Part shown: piece by piece, positions 1 through 8,480 of the stretch
Numbering within the stretch: the stretch's first letter is position 1
Layout of the letters: every line of letters begins with the position of its first letter
Assembly: GCA_964353175.1 (NCBI GenBank)
Contig: CAYGUX010000004.1
Coordinates: 119,050-183,049, forward strand
Origin: JAIYCX01 sp964353175
GTDB lineage: Bacteria > Bdellovibrionota_C > UBA2361 > SZUA-149 > DAOLCO01
Length of the DNA stretch: 64,000 nucleotides
Reading direction: 5' to 3'
The notes under the pieces: model-generated
The model's input: the letters and a program-made list of their open reading frames with translations, nothing else
Databases searched by the model: none
What the model was told of the DNA's origin: nothing
Translations under genes and position numbers: made by a program

Positions 1-2
1 AC

Positions 3-470
3 CCGTATAACACAATTGCCCTAGAGGAGATTGTAATCATTAGTATTATTCGGACAACAGGGTTAAAGTTACTTATTTTATTCTTAATTTCAACGATTTA
101 CTTATTGCTTATCAAATCGCTCAAATTATTGTCCAACTGGATACCGATTCGAGTATGGATAAAAATAGCTAGTTTTTCACCTCCCCATCAAATTGTACTT
201 AACCTAGACCCTAAATGTTGTGTAAGAGTCTTGTTTTTTATTGAAAAATTGTTTCCATTTTCAATAAACTGTTTAGATAGAACATTTGTAATGATTTTCA
301 TGTTCAAGTTCTTGGGTATAAAATCTAAGTTTCATTTAGGATGCATTAAAAAATTAGATGAATTTGTGGCTCATGCATGGTTATCGAACCAAGTGGTCGG
401 CGAGCTTTTTGTTATGCCAGGAGTTATTGAGTTCGATGGTATATCAACAAATAGCATAAATATTATATAG
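3..470 (+). CDS. Lasso-peptide-type B2 protein (McjB C-terminal transglutaminase-like fold), 5' end outside window
   Basis: The frame is open from the window edge to the stop at 470, giving about 155 residues; an internal TTG at 105 also exists, but the hydrophobic leader-like part upstream belongs to the same frame. The family (Transglut_core3, lasso B2) is a papain-like cysteine protease that removes the leader of a ribosomal peptide before cyclisation. Seen here: the Cys of CLDRTFVMIFMFKFLGIKS, then the AHAWL motif carrying the catalytic His, spaced as in McjB-type proteins. The upstream residues form an amphipathic or membrane stretch. It converges with the oxygenase gene and overlaps it by 8 bases. 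No cyclase or precursor gene is visible; they may lie left of the window. Confidence 0.75.
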   Translation, partial: PYNTIALEEIVIISIIRTTGLKLLILFLISTIYLLLIKSLKLLSNWIPIRVWIKIASFSPPHQIVLNLDPKCCVRVLFFIEKLFPFSINCLDRTFVMIFMFKFLGIKSKFHLGCIKKLDEFVAHAWLSNQVVGELFVMPGVIEFDGISTNSINII

Positions 471-1170
471 CTATCATTAACACATACTTTCTAATTATTA
501 TTTTTAAATGGTTATAGAGCCGATGACCAAGCAATCTTTTTGCAAATAATTTAGCCAAATACAAAACCCTACTAGCAAAAGAAGAACGCTGTCTTATAAA
601 TCCAGTTAATGCAAATCTACAATTTTCAAAAGCTTCATCACTCAGGCTAACTTGCTCCACCTGATGAACTAAATTAGATGGAAACACTACCAGTTTTCCA
701 GAATTAACATCGACCCTTAGACTATCTCCCTTTTTTGGGAAAAAACAAATCTCCCCACCCTTAAAAGCCTTAGGAGACTTATTGAAATAATAAACCCACG
801 TAAGGATCCGCTGAGGCCTTCCATCTTTTAAAGTATCTCTGTGCTTAAAGAAAAATGCTCCATTCCCATATGCGGTGCAATACGATTCTCTTTTTCCCCA
901 TTCGAATTCTTTGACTCCTAGATTTTCGCAAACATCTTTAATATTTTGCTTAATGAAATTTTCGATAATACCGGCATACCTAACTACATGACTGTCGTGA
1001 AATGATAGACATACTCGGTATTCATCATCAACCTCCTCTTTCCCCACTCCTCCCGGATAATGAATAACCTTCCCCCGATTAAATTTCGACTTACTGTTAA
1101 TTGCAAAATCAAGCAATTCCTGTTGGTCTAAACCCTTAAATTCGTACTCAATGAAACAATTTTTACTCAT
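463..1170 (-). CDS. 2-oxoglutarate/Fe(II) oxygenase, prolyl-4-hydroxylase-like
   Basis: A 235-residue protein of the 2OG-Fe(II) oxygenase family, which hydroxylates a substrate using O2 and 2-oxoglutarate. The facial triad is visible: HRD (His and Asp, near residue 111-113) and a distal His in LVHQVEQVS, followed by an Arg in CRFALTGFIR that would bind 2-oxoglutarate. The core reads like the P4H/PiuC group. Its start overlaps the end of the methyltransferase gene by 8 bases, so the two are probably translationally coupled. With the B2 protein and the HPr-kinase-like protein next door, a role in modifying a ribosomal peptide is plausible, but the substrate is unknown and a small-molecule substrate is possible. 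Confidence 0.8.
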   Translation of the reverse strand: MSKNCFIEYEFKGLDQQELLDFAINSKSKFNRGKVIHYPGGVGKEEVDDEYRVCLSFHDSHVVRYAGIIENFIKQNIKDVCENLGVKEFEWGKRESYCTAYGNGAFFFKHRDTLKDGRPQRILTWVYYFNKSPKAFKGGEICFFPKKGDSLRVDVNSGKLVVFPSNLVHQVEQVSLSDEAFENCRFALTGFIRQRSSFASRVLYLAKLFAKRLLGHRLYNHLKIIIRKYVLMIAI

Positions 1171-1927
1171 CTCTTTTGCCCACTATTAATAAAGATAAGG
1201 TCGGAAATACGTACATATACCTTTTTGAAATATTTTCTACTCTAATTTGAGGATTTTTACGCAAAGCTTTTATTACAAATCTTTCTGTGGGTAGCCTAAG
1301 AACCAGATTTTTATGTTTCGGCTTTATGTAGCATTTAAGATATATTAACAACCTATTTAGACAAGCCCTTGACAAAATCCCTTCTCCCCTATAGCTAGAT
1401 CGAATACAGGCGTGGCGCAGAGCCCTTAAGCTTTCGATAAAAAAATTGTGGATTGACCAAGACTGCACAATGATAATTCCTCCTGGCTTAAGAGTTTTTG
1501 TTGCTCTATAGATAAGTTTATCGATTTCTTCGTGACTATTACAAGTAGAAAGTGAATCTATTATGGTGCATATATCGACTGACCCATCTTGGATAGGTAG
1601 ATCCACTCCATCAGCGTTTATATGCAAGGAGTAATTGTTATTTATTTTACTCTTTACTATAGCCTTATATACTAAATCTACTCCAATTGTATTTGTTGCT
1701 ATACAACTAAACAGCTTACCTAGATTACCCGTATTACAACCGATATCAAGAAGAATTGAATTAGGTTTCTTCTCAAAATTAGAGAATATATATTCCTCGA
1801 AGTATTTGTGTTGGTTGCGGTATACTCCTTTGACATAACAAGTACTAGGGTATGCATTAAAATAGGGGCAATCTACCTTTCCTTCGTAAAACTCTATACA
1901 CTCTTGGCGCCAGCTTAGATTACTCAT
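1163..1927 (-). CDS. Class I SAM-dependent methyltransferase
   Basis: A 254-residue Rossmann-fold methyltransferase. Motif I (LLDIGCNTGNLGKLF) sits near residue 58, an acidic GVDL ends strand 2, and a DGVDLPIQDGSVDICTIID segment matches motifs for cofactor binding; LKPGGIIIVQSW is the usual post-motif strand. The substrate cannot be told from sequence. It lies 15 bases downstream of the HPr-kinase-like gene and overlaps the oxygenase gene, so all three are likely co-transcribed. Base composition is AT-rich like the rest of this cluster. Confidence 0.85.
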   Translation of the reverse strand: MSNLSWRQECIEFYEGKVDCPYFNAYPSTCYVKGVYRNQHKYFEEYIFSNFEKKPNSILLDIGCNTGNLGKLFSCIATNTIGVDLVYKAIVKSKINNNYSLHINADGVDLPIQDGSVDICTIIDSLSTCNSHEEIDKLIYRATKTLKPGGIIIVQSWSIHNFFIESLRALRHACIRSSYRGEGILSRACLNRLLIYLKCYIKPKHKNLVLRLPTERFVIKALRKNPQIRVENISKRYMYVFPTLSLLIVGKRDE

Positions 1928-1942
1928 TTATAAAATATTTAT

Positions 1943-2749
1943 TTAGTTTAGCTGAAATCTTTTCAAAAAGTTTATGCAATCGAAACTCATCTTGTTCGCA
2001 AGCAAATTAAACATGTGAATGTATTCTTTCGCAAAATCTGTTTTTAGCATGCGAACATAAAATGTCGAAGAAAATAAAGCTTGTGTCAAGAACTTTGTAT
2101 TCTCGATCTTTTCAATATTCTGGTCCAATACAATGAGGTTTTTCAACAAGCAATAATCTTTCTTATGACTAGGTAGTTCGTGGTCTGGGATATAATACTT
2201 ATTACCAAATGGATTATATTTACAATTCGCCCTATCAAACAAGTTAAACTTATCATGAATTAAATTTCGCACATCTTCATTGATAAGGGCACCCGAACCA
2301 GATCGAACAATAAATATTTTAGTGTTATCTCTCTTTAGAAGGACTGCATCATCTCCATAGTGGCACCCACCTATTAAAGTAGCAATCAGTGATAAACTTG
2401 ATTTGCCAGCTCCTGACTTTCCAATTACTAGATATCCCTCTTCATTTAGAGAGAATGCACTAGCGTGAAGAACTACTTCTCCATTCAACGCAAGGCTAAG
2501 AGGAATGACGATTTTCTTTAAAAAATAATCAGCAATTGGGTCTCCTATAGACTGCGGAGGGGCAAAAATTTCTACGCCCGCACCAATCCTAATATAAAAT
2601 GAGTAGTCAAAGGAGAATTTAATAATTAGTTTTTTTAGATTCTTGCTAATTTTAATTCGCGTCACATTAAGTCGATTATTCTCAGGCCTTGAAGGTCTCC
2701 TATGATAGGATATGGTCACCTTATCCGCACTATATTCATCTGAATTCAA
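1943..2749 (-). CDS. HPr kinase-like P-loop protein (RiPP-associated type)
   Basis: The visible P-loop GKSGAGKSSL and the following YGDDAVLL motif match the C-terminal kinase domain of HprK. Stand-alone versions of this domain occur in lasso-peptide clusters (paeninodin type), where they phosphorylate the precursor, and in other peptide-modification clusters; the canonical PTS role is unlikely in this setting. The listed start is a TTG. The same frame stays open upstream to about 2860 and encodes plausible family sequence (EKLYTLYGFDIYFSPDGA), but without ATG, GTG or TTG; ATT codons near 2842 and 2851 or a frameshift from the upstream gene could supply the start. The start is therefore unresolved. 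Confidence 0.75.
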   Translation of the reverse strand: MNSDEYSADKVTISYHRRPSRPENNRLNVTRIKISKNLKKLIIKFSFDYSFYIRIGAGVEIFAPPQSIGDPIADYFLKKIVIPLSLALNGEVVLHASAFSLNEEGYLVIGKSGAGKSSLSLIATLIGGCHYGDDAVLLKRDNTKIFIVRSGSGALINEDVRNLIHDKFNLFDRANCKYNPFGNKYYIPDHELPSHKKDYCLLKNLIVLDQNIEKIENTKFLTQALFSSTFYVRMLKTDFAKEYIHMFNLLANKMSFDCINFLKRFQLN

Positions 2750-2820
2750 GGCTGCGTTAGCCCCATCAGGACTAAAGTAAATGTCAAATCCATATAGAGT
2801 GTAGAGTTTTTCGGGTGCCT

Positions 2821-3423
2821 TTACTTTGAGATTAGATTTAATGTCTTTAATTCCTCTAAATTAATGTCTATTGGTGAAACTTTCGTAGGAGCAAACTCTC
2901 CATGAATAATCCTACCTTCCTTTGTTTCGACTGCAAATCCAAGAGTAACATTATCCTCTATAATCTTAGTATCCTCTATTAAGCCTACAAATCCAGAAAA
3001 TTTTGCACCCCTTAAGGATCTAAAGTTAGTAGAAACATCTAGTCTCAAAAGTTTATGGGCAAATATTATAAAACGTTTATTTTTGTAGGTTACAGAAAGA
3101 AAGTCTTTACTATTTTCTTGGCCTATAAGCCATCCCCTTAAGATAAAAGTATCTGCATTAACTTTTAATACATGATCAATATTACCAATAAATTTACATG
3201 CTGGTGAATAAGGAGGTAGGTTTATCCAATATTCAAGATCAGCTACTTCGATTGGAAATTTTCTTCTTAAGGTTTCCCTAATTTCTACATACTTAGGATT
3301 CCCCCCATTATTTAACTTAAGGAAGAGGTCCAGCCCAAATTTATCAATATTTTGGACTAGGCTACTTTTATTCAAAATATCTCTAAAACACACGCGCAAT
3401 AAATATTTTAATTCTGCCAGCAT
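2821..3423 (-). CDS. Unknown protein heading the oxygenase/methyltransferase/kinase operon
   Basis: A 200-residue soluble protein with ATG start that I do not recognise. Residues from about 75 to 185 look beta-rich, with the stretch IDHVLKVNADTFILRGWLIG resembling small beta-sandwich modules found beside glycosyltransferases and sulfotransferases; this similarity is weak. The N-terminal third is helical and charged. It is the first gene of the minus-strand operon and its 3' end overlaps the upstream open extension of the HPr-kinase-like frame. No signal peptide or membrane segment is visible. Confidence 0.55.
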   Translation of the reverse strand: MLAELKYLLRVCFRDILNKSSLVQNIDKFGLDLFLKLNNGGNPKYVEIRETLRRKFPIEVADLEYWINLPPYSPACKFIGNIDHVLKVNADTFILRGWLIGQENSKDFLSVTYKNKRFIIFAHKLLRLDVSTNFRSLRGAKFSGFVGLIEDTKIIEDNVTLGFAVETKEGRIIHGEFAPTKVSPIDINLEELKTLNLISK

Positions 3424-3455
3424 TCATAGAATCTAATTAAGGCAAAATTAATTCG

Positions 3456-3470
3456 ACGGCAAGCATCATA
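3456..3470. repeat. 15-bp direct repeat, left copy (partner 4061-4075)
   Basis: ACGGCAAGCATCATA occurs here and again at 4061-4075, immediately inside ccoI. The two copies bracket the transposase remnant. It is too long for the usual IS1380 target duplication, and the sequence to its left does not clearly continue ccoI, so its origin is uncertain. Confidence 0.5.
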
Positions 3471-3615
3471 ATGAAGTTGGACCTAAGAGCAAGTTATGCT
3501 AACTCCCTATTTATAGAGCTTGAAACTTACCAAACTTCAAAGCCAAAGAAGTTTAACCTGAATAATTCACGACGAGCAAATAAAGTTAAGGTGAATTTCT
3601 GAAAAGTGTAGTATT

Positions 3616-4056
3616 ATGAATTTGTTAAGAACGAAAATGCCCACCAAACAAGGAATTCACCTTATGACAGACTGTAACACAAAATTAAGATTTGTCTTTA
3701 ATAAAAATAAGCGAATTGAGGGAGATTTTAGGGGTGGAGATCTAAGCTCGGACGGTGGTTTGTTGCTTTTAAGAGAGTTAGATGACCGCCTTTCTTTTAC
3801 AGAAAAGTTCTCTGCTAAGATATTAGATCCAAGAAGTAGCGATAAGATCAAGCATTCTCAATCTTTGTTAATACGACAGAGGATCTATCAAATCTGTGCT
3901 GGTTACGAGGATGCGAATGATAGCGATAGACTAAGACATGATCCTGTGATAAAGATGAGTTGCCATGAGAATGCTGAGTCGTTGTTAGAACTTGGCAGTC
4001 AGCGAACGATAACTCGCTTAGAAAATCGCATAACCTTAAAAGATATAAGAGAGCAG
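3616..4056 (+). pseudogene. IS1380-family transposase, N-terminal fragment
   Basis: The first about 145 codons match the start of IS1380-type DDE transposases: GDFRGGDLSSDGGLLLLREL, then LDPRSSDKIKHS, QRIYQICAGYEDANDSDRLR and DPVIK. Full-length members are above 400 residues and carry the DDE catalytic residues further on, so this copy cannot be active. Homology ends near LKDIRE at about 4053, where the frame runs into antisense ccoI sequence. The fragment therefore marks an insertion followed by loss of most of the element. Its left end is not clearly defined; it lies somewhere between 3471 and 3616. Confidence 0.8.
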
Positions 4057-4653
4057 AGACACGGCAAGCATCATACAATTCATTGCAGAAAAAACCGCCA
4101 CAGCAAGACGGGAAATTTCTCCTTTTAAGGAAGAGTAGAGACCCTGAACTTGATTCGTATTCATTATTTCAGGAGAGTAACCGAAACTCTTTATTAATTG
4201 AGCAATTTCAGAAAGCTTACTTTCTGAAGGTTTAAATGAAATCTTTAAACTGCGATTCAAAAGAGATGGTTCCGATTTAAGCACTCCCTCGGCAACTAAA
4301 GAGATTCTTTCCAATAACCAAATGCAAGCTCCGCAATGAATACCCTGAACTTTAAAAGTAACAGAATAAACACCCTCTCTCTGTTCACTTAATACTTCTT
4401 TTTGGAAATCAGGGTCATCAAGATAAATTAATTTCGATTTTAAAGTAGCACCTTTTTCTAAAACATCCACCGATAAACGATCTCTGTAAGAATAGAAATC
4501 ACTTAATCCAGACTTGGATATGGCTCCATAAACGAACCTACACCCAGCACAACAAAACTCTCCGTAGTTTTGTAAGTTGGCTGATGTTAACACTTCCTTA
4601 CAATGAAGGCATATTCTAGAAGGATTTTTTTGTTCAGTAATAATATGTGACAT
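4054..4653 (-). pseudogene. ccoI: Copper-transporting P-type ATPase CcoI, N-terminal fragment
   Basis: The about 200 residues present correspond to the start of CcoI/FixI, the copper ATPase that supplies cbb3-type cytochrome oxidase. Seen: a Cys-rich N-terminus (CLHCKEV, then CCAGC), the FYSYRDRL region, a heavy-metal-associated domain with GIHCGAC, and the first hydrophobic stretch ending at AMNCMMLAVSL. The phosphorylation domain (DKTGT) and all later membrane segments are missing; the frame passes into the transposase remnant and stops at 4036. The following divergent gene encodes a TauE/SafE protein that often accompanies cbb3 assembly genes. The protein cannot function as a pump. Confidence 0.85.
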
Positions 4654-4824
4654 ATAAAAATTCGGCTAATTCTGAATCATAGTACTACACTAAGGAATAA
4701 AGCACTCCCTACTTCCTAGCTTGGGCAAAAAACTCAAACGCGTGCAGTATATTTACCTTAGACACTAGAAGAAACCCCTCTTTCATAGTAAAAGCAATTA
4801 ACTACATCTACAAATGGAATACAA

Positions 4825-5568
4825 TTGACCGACATATTCTTATTTAATACTTTCCTACCAACAGTTCTAGCAAGTATTCTAGGTAGTACTCACTGTTTGG
4901 GTATGTGTGGAGGATTTTCATGTTTAGCTGGATCAGGCAATCGATCGCAGCATCATTCTAATAGTATATATAGAATATCCCTCTATAACCTAGGAAGACT
5001 TTTATCTTACCTGTGCTTAGTAAACTTAATCTATGCATTCGATGTAAGCCTCAAAAACCTATCAATTCTCACTTCTTTTGCTGCAGTCTTACTAGTCGTA
5101 ATAATACTAGCTCAACTTGGACAACTCTTAGGCTTAGGCCATATTATATCTAAAAACAAGTATTTCAAAACTTTAAGTGAACGCCACACAAACTACTACG
5201 CCATTTTGTTTTCCAAAATTACAAATAACAACTCTAAACTAAACACACTATATCTCGGTATCCTTACAACATTAATTCCTTGTGGCTGGCTATATATAAA
5301 TATTGGACTTGCTAGCGCCCAGGAAAACATCTTAAAATCTAACTTAACAATATTTGCTTTTTGGCTTGGCACTATTCCCGCTCTGAGCGCTCTAGCCCTT
5401 AGTAGTTTCACGATTACTAAAAAATTTAATGGCATTTCTAAAGTAATAGCTTATCTAATCATTCTCCTTCTCTCCTTCTATTCTGTAAGTAAACATTTTC
5501 CAATCTTCTCCAGCAAAACAAGTATGTCCAAAAACTCTTGTCACACTAGCAACCATAAGGAACAATAG
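4825..5568 (+). CDS. TauE/SafE-family membrane protein (DsbD_2-like, COG2836 type)
   Basis: A 247-residue polytopic membrane protein with about six hydrophobic segments. The N-terminal motif GSTHCLGMCGGF and the internal TTLIPCGWLYI motif, with paired Cys/Gly, are the hallmark of the UreH/DsbD_2-like group commonly found next to ccoI and cytochrome assembly genes, where a role in copper or redox delivery has been proposed. Start is TTG (ACAATTGACC context). A His/Cys-bearing C-terminal tail (SCHTSNHKEQ) could bind metal. It is divergent from the broken ccoI and shares one base of its stop codon with the GTG start of lpxK. Confidence 0.75.
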   Translation: MTDIFLFNTFLPTVLASILGSTHCLGMCGGFSCLAGSGNRSQHHSNSIYRISLYNLGRLLSYLCLVNLIYAFDVSLKNLSILTSFAAVLLVVIILAQLGQLLGLGHIISKNKYFKTLSERHTNYYAILFSKITNNNSKLNTLYLGILTTLIPCGWLYINIGLASAQENILKSNLTIFAFWLGTIPALSALALSSFTITKKFNGISKVIAYLIILLLSFYSVSKHFPIFSSKTSMSKNSCHTSNHKEQ

Positions 5569-6593
5569 TGTTAACTAAAATACTACTCAGCCCATTTAGC
5601 CTTCTCTACACGCTTGTTGTTTTGGTTCGACTTACCATATTTAATAATTTCTCATTCTTACGTTTCAAAGCTTCCGTTCCTGTAATTTGCCTAGGAAACA
5701 TAAGTGCCGGCGGTAGCGGAAAGACGCCAATTGGTTTACACTTAGCTAAAACGCTCGCGGAATCAAAAAAAGTGGGCATACTTCTAAGAGGATATAAATC
5801 GGAATCAAATAAACCAAGACCATTATTAGTTGAAGTAGCAGACAATGCTAAAGAAGTGGGAGATGAAGCCCTACTTTATAAAACTCTCATAGAAGACAAA
5901 GTTTCGGTAGTTATCTCTCCGAATAGAAAAGAAGGCTTAAAAAATCTGCTAGACTTGGGTGCAGAAGTCATCATCATGGATGATGGATTACAACATTTAA
6001 AGGTTAAACCTAGCCTGCCCATTTGTATCATCGAAGTATCAGACTTAGAAGAAATAAATAACCCAAGCATTTTAGATATTTTGCCTTCGGGGAGACTAAG
6101 AGAGTGGCCTAGCTGGACTTTAAGTAGATCAGATGTGGTAATTTTCACAAAGAAGTCTAAGTTCACTACCTTAGACAAAGAAAAAGTGGATGCTTGTGTT
6201 GAAAAGTATAGAATTAAAAATCATATTGAAGTAGAGCTAATCGCAGATTCGCTCTATGATGCGGTAAGCAAAGAAGCGGTAAGCTTGAATGAATCTGATA
6301 AACCAAGCTTATTTTCTACGATTGCAAGACCGAAGCTTTTAGAAAAGAACCTAGAAGAGATGGGGATTCAAATCAAAGACAAGATGATTCTCCCGGATCA
6401 TACACCCATAGACAGGGAAGAATGGATTCGGATTAAATCCAAGTTAAGTAAACCAATAATATGTACAGAGAAAGATTTGGTAAAGATTCTTAGATTTTTG
6501 GAAAAAAGAAGTGAGGTGTTAGTTCTCAAACAGGAAATTAGGGAGCTTGAGGATAGTGGCATTACTTTAGATAGCCTAAAGTCTCGGTTGTAA
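5568..6593 (+). CDS. lpxK: Tetraacyldisaccharide 4'-kinase
   Basis: A 341-residue LpxK, which phosphorylates the 4' position of the lipid A precursor at the inner membrane. The N-terminus has one membrane-associated segment, then the P-loop GNISAGGSGKTP near residue 45, RGYKSES, GDEALLY, IIMDDGLQHLKV and LPSGRLREWPS, all typical of the family in the usual order. Length is normal. The GTG start overlaps the TAG of the upstream membrane-protein gene (TAGTG), so translation is probably coupled. It confirms that the organism makes lipid A. Confidence 0.93.
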   Translation: MLTKILLSPFSLLYTLVVLVRLTIFNNFSFLRFKASVPVICLGNISAGGSGKTPIGLHLAKTLAESKKVGILLRGYKSESNKPRPLLVEVADNAKEVGDEALLYKTLIEDKVSVVISPNRKEGLKNLLDLGAEVIIMDDGLQHLKVKPSLPICIIEVSDLEEINNPSILDILPSGRLREWPSWTLSRSDVVIFTKKSKFTTLDKEKVDACVEKYRIKNHIEVELIADSLYDAVSKEAVSLNESDKPSLFSTIARPKLLEKNLEEMGIQIKDKMILPDHTPIDREEWIRIKSKLSKPIICTEKDLVKILRFLEKRSEVLVLKQEIRELEDSGITLDSLKSRL

Positions 6594-6738
6594 TTTCAGT
6601 AGACATTACGCTTTTATAAAATCTAAAAAACAAGTAGTTGATCCTAAGGCGGTCTAAAGATTACCTTTGCGGTAAACCCTCCTCTGTTCAGAAAGCTTAA
6701 AAGATAATAGCTTAAACAAAAATATTGTATTTATAATT

Positions 6739-6795
6739 AACAATACGCTATCATTACCAAGCCCGAACAAAGAAAAAATGCTTTAAGCTATTATA
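6739..6795 (+). promoter_or_regulatory. Conserved leader upstream of first binding-protein gene (similar to 9251-9311)
   Basis: The bases just before the first and second binding-protein genes are alike: both contain CAATA-GCTA, a CGAACAAAG block and end in ATTATAATG at the start codon. The shared leader indicates that the duplicated unit included the 5' control region and suggests common regulation. No clear Shine-Dalgarno sequence is seen. Confidence 0.5.
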
Positions 6796-7905
6796 ATGTT
6801 AAACAAACTAACTCTCTTCTTACTTACCTTGCTCATAACTACCAATGGCCTTGCAGAGCCTTTTAAAGTTGGGGTTATCCTTCCTCTTAGTGGGCCTGTG
6901 GCTCAATATGGATATGCTTTAAAAAATGGATTCGATTTATTTGAAAAGCATTATCCAGATAATAATCTTCAATTTCAGTATGAAGATAGTCGTTATGATG
7001 GTGCAACTTCTATTTCAGCTTTTAATAAGATGGTAGGTCGGGATAAGGTTGATATAGTCTACGTCTGGGGGACTGGGCCAAGTTCAGTTTTGACTCCGAT
7101 AGCAGAGCTAAAAAAGTATCCCTTAATTATAATGACTGGTGATAGTTCAATTATTAGAGGAAAAGAATATAGTATCGACTTTTCTAATGAGTTGAGTGAA
7201 TTTTCTATGGCTGAGCTAAAAGAGTTGAGAAGGCGGGGTTTTAGGAAGTTTGCAATTATAAAAAGCGAAATACAATATATGCAATCTCTTGTCGATGGTA
7301 TGAAGAGCAACTTAAATGGCAACGAGTCGCTTGAGGTTATTGAATCATTCCAAGCAGGACAAAATGTTAATTTTCAATCTTCACTCACAAAGTTCAAGTT
7401 AAACTTAAGAAAAGGCAAGTATGATGCTTTAGGAGTATTTCTTGTTAGTGGACAATTGGGTTCATTCTATAAAAAAATGTACGAACAAAATATTAAAGTT
7501 GCTTCGTTTGGAAGTGATTTTTTTAATTCGACTTCAGAGAGAAAAGAATCTGGGCCTGCTATGGTTGGGGCCATTTGGTCTACCTTTGGTGTAGAGGAGG
7601 AATTTTCTAAAGCTTACGAAAAAAGGTTCAATAGAAAAGACCAAATTAGTTACGCAGCCAGTTTCTATGACTTTTCCACCCTTCTAAATGATCTTTTCTC
7701 TACCGCATACCAAAACAACAAAAAACTTTCACCAGAAAAGATCCTAGAAAGAATTGAATCTGTAAAGGAACGTGAAGGAGCGAGCGGAAAATTTTATTTT
7801 ACAAGAGACAATCCTGATTCAGACCCTGTTGGAGGAAAAAGATTTAAATTCCCGATTGTGATTAAAGAAGTCACTGAAAATGGTGGCGAGAGGGTTCTGA
7901 AATAA
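6796..7905 (+). CDS. Periplasmic branched-chain amino acid-type substrate-binding protein, paralogue 1
   Basis: A 369-residue type I periplasmic binding protein (Peripla_BP_6/LivJ class). A signal peptide of about 20 residues ends at GLA-EPFKVGVILPLSGPVAQYG, the usual first strand and ligand loop of this family. Both lobes are present and the end carries the shared signature SGKFYFTRDN, DPVGGKRFKFP and IVIKEVTENGG. No permease or ATPase gene is nearby, so it is an orphan receptor, either feeding a distant ABC transporter or acting in sensing. It is clearly related to the genes at 9312 and 11369. Confidence 0.85.
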   Translation: MLNKLTLFLLTLLITTNGLAEPFKVGVILPLSGPVAQYGYALKNGFDLFEKHYPDNNLQFQYEDSRYDGATSISAFNKMVGRDKVDIVYVWGTGPSSVLTPIAELKKYPLIIMTGDSSIIRGKEYSIDFSNELSEFSMAELKELRRRGFRKFAIIKSEIQYMQSLVDGMKSNLNGNESLEVIESFQAGQNVNFQSSLTKFKLNLRKGKYDALGVFLVSGQLGSFYKKMYEQNIKVASFGSDFFNSTSERKESGPAMVGAIWSTFGVEEEFSKAYEKRFNRKDQISYAASFYDFSTLLNDLFSTAYQNNKKLSPEKILERIESVKEREGASGKFYFTRDNPDSDPVGGKRFKFPIVIKEVTENGGERVLK

Positions 7906-7910
7906 CGCTA

Positions 7911-8480
7911 CTAGAGCCTAGCAAGAAATTTTTGGATGCCAGAAATTATTTCTTCAAAGTCAGGAGGAGTTCCATAGAAGAAGTCTCTGATCCGGTTATA
8001 CTCTTCAGTATATACTGCTCACGAAATGAATTTCCGTATAGGAAATTCATTGAAGTGAAATAGCAGTATGCGTAGGAGCACCAGCGTTTCTTAATTTATC
8101 ATCATCGAACTCTGTATCACGCTCGACAGAGACAACTCCAGAAATAACTACCTTACTTACAATCCATTCGTAAAACCTTCTTCTTGACTCTACATGTAGT
8201 GGCTTGTCATGATTCTTACCTAGTTTAACATCTAATTCTTTAGGTGGGTCAATCCTAATATCCACGTCTTCAGAAAAACGTTCTATGAGATCATATCCCT
8301 TGGAAAGCGAAGTTCCCCTTTAAGTTCATACTTAAAGCCCAAGTGATTTAGCGCCCACAAGCAATGCATAAGCCAATAATCTTTTTCTACAATGATCGCA
8401 CGCATTTTTTTATTACGGGCAACAAACTCTATTAGAGCCTTAAAATCAGGAATCTCGTGCAAGAACTTATTATTGGGCAT
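7911..8480 (-). pseudogene. AbiEii-type nucleotidyltransferase toxin, frameshifted and internally deleted
   Basis: Three pieces of one AbiEii-like toxin are visible on the minus strand. 8283-8480 encodes the N-terminus up to FKYELKG. One base is then missing in a G-run (GGGGAACTTC, about 8313-8320), after which the next frame continues as TSLSKGYDLIERFSEDVDIR and on to about 8085 (FDDDKLRNAG). A palindrome at 8008-8069 interrupts it. Beyond it, 7911-8007 still encodes a plausible AbiEii C-terminus (RIRDFFYGTPPDFEEII). The middle of the protein is lost. The frameshift lies at a homopolymer and could be a sequencing error, but the deletion makes the gene non-functional. Confidence 0.8.
8008..8069. 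repeat. Imperfect palindrome interrupting the AbiEii toxin
   Basis: AATGAATTTCC and GGAAATTCATT form a perfect 11-bp stem around a GTATA loop at 8036-8040; outer arms with ACTGCT and AGCAGT extend it imperfectly. It lies exactly where AbiEii homology breaks, so it is either an inserted hairpin element or a scar of the deletion. Confidence 0.65.

Noticed and set aside
1943..2749. PTS HPr(Ser) kinase/phosphorylase
   Set aside because: The protein lacks the N-terminal HprK domain and sits in a peptide-modification cluster, so a PTS role is not supported.
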